Assembly: GCA_014237145.1 (NCBI GenBank)
Contig: JAAXOC010000011.1
Location: 1 to 34,774, forward strand
Direction: 5' to 3'
Length of the DNA: 34,774 nt
Origin: ANME-2 cluster archaeon
GTDB taxonomy: Archaea; Halobacteriota; Methanosarcinia; Methanosarcinales; Methanocomedenaceae
This document shows, piece by piece, positions 34,681 through 34,774 of the stretch. The notes below the pieces were generated by a model. It was given only the letters and a program-made list of their open reading frames with translations, had not been told where the DNA came from and did no database searches. Positions within the stretch are counted from its first letter, which is position 1. Each line of letters starts with the position of its first letter. A program made the translations under genes and the position numbers.

Positions 34681-34774
34681 AATATATCAAGCAGTCTGGT
34701 AAAACAATATTTGTGCAATGTGATGTAATAGTTGAATAAATGTCCTGGGAGATAAAATATTTGGGAGAACATAT
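34681..34774. other. Right-edge intergenic sequence
   Basis: No feature seen in this AT-rich end. Confidence 0.4.

Noticed and set aside
1-34774. Prophage, plasmid or Borg-like extrachromosomal element
   Set aside because: No structural phage genes, integrase, replication origin or long terminal repeats are present, and most genes are housekeeping. The window reads as chromosome with accessory islands.
1-34774. tRNA or rRNA genes
   Set aside because: No cloverleaf-type tRNA signature (T-loop GTTCGAATC-like box with matching stems) or rRNA segment was seen in the intergenic regions, though I cannot run a search.

Overview
The window reads as a chromosomal segment of a methanogen-lineage archaeon, most likely Methanosarcinales or an uncultivated ANME-2/Methanoperedens-like relative. 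The evidence is gene content: F420-0:glutamate ligase (CofE), a DUF2111 protein, UPF0058, an archaeal Sm-like protein, an archaeal-type dihydropteroate synthase, an Lhr helicase, an archaeal DNA ligase, a Dpo4-type polymerase with a PCNA-binding tail, and an RqcH/NEMF homologue. TATA-like boxes close to start codons and AGGTGA-type ribosome-binding sites agree. The exact genus cannot be read from the sequence.

Layout. (1) 1-4259 is accessory: a chimeric surface-sugar gene running off the left edge, a small orphan ORF, a group II-intron-type reverse transcriptase remnant, an AT-rich Fic gene with a palindromic operator, one copy of a dispersed RNA-like repeat and a DUF3303-like gene. (2) 4260-8575 holds the Lhr helicase, an endonuclease IV-like protein and a redox-disulfide DUF1858 protein. 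(3) 8734-14423 is the metabolic core, all on the + strand: purN, glyA, folD, a folP-like gene, metV and metF, a pterin-linked one-carbon cluster. (4) 14424-16171 holds a second, inverted copy of the dispersed repeat, a 45-aa ORF and a Fic-like gene whose motif lacks the catalytic His. (5) 16172-18219 is thiC-cofE. (6) 18455-21010 is an AT-rich island: a two-gene PD-(D/E)XK nuclease cassette, a transglutaminase-like lipoprotein and a 141-bp MITE with perfect TIRs and a target-site duplication. (7) 21169-26685 holds a LOG-like protein, a Cys-rich wHTH regulator, an Sm-like protein, a 16-bp tandem array split by a palindromic element, a methyltransferase-like gene, UPF0058, an AAA ATPase overlapping a PhnP-like metallo-hydrolase, and DUF2111. 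(8) 26682-34680 holds a UPF0182 membrane protein that apparently starts at AUA, DNA polymerase IV, DNA ligase and RqcH.

How the genes relate. PurN, GlyA, FolD and MetV/MetF use or interconvert formyl-, methenyl-, methylene- and methyl-pterin. Together they suggest a biosynthetic one-carbon branch parallel to the methanopterin pathway. Lhr, the Nfo-like protein, DinB and ligase are replication/repair functions but do not form one operon. The AT-rich genes (two Fic proteins, the nuclease pair, the lipoprotein) and the mobile or palindromic repeats sit between housekeeping blocks and look acquired.

The strongest unusual observations are the RmlA/nucleotide-sugar-dehydrogenase chimera at the left edge, the nuclease two-gene cassette, the likely AUA start of UPF0182, the palindromic element that split a 16-bp tandem array, the MITE, and the dispersed structured repeat linked to a reverse transcriptase remnant.
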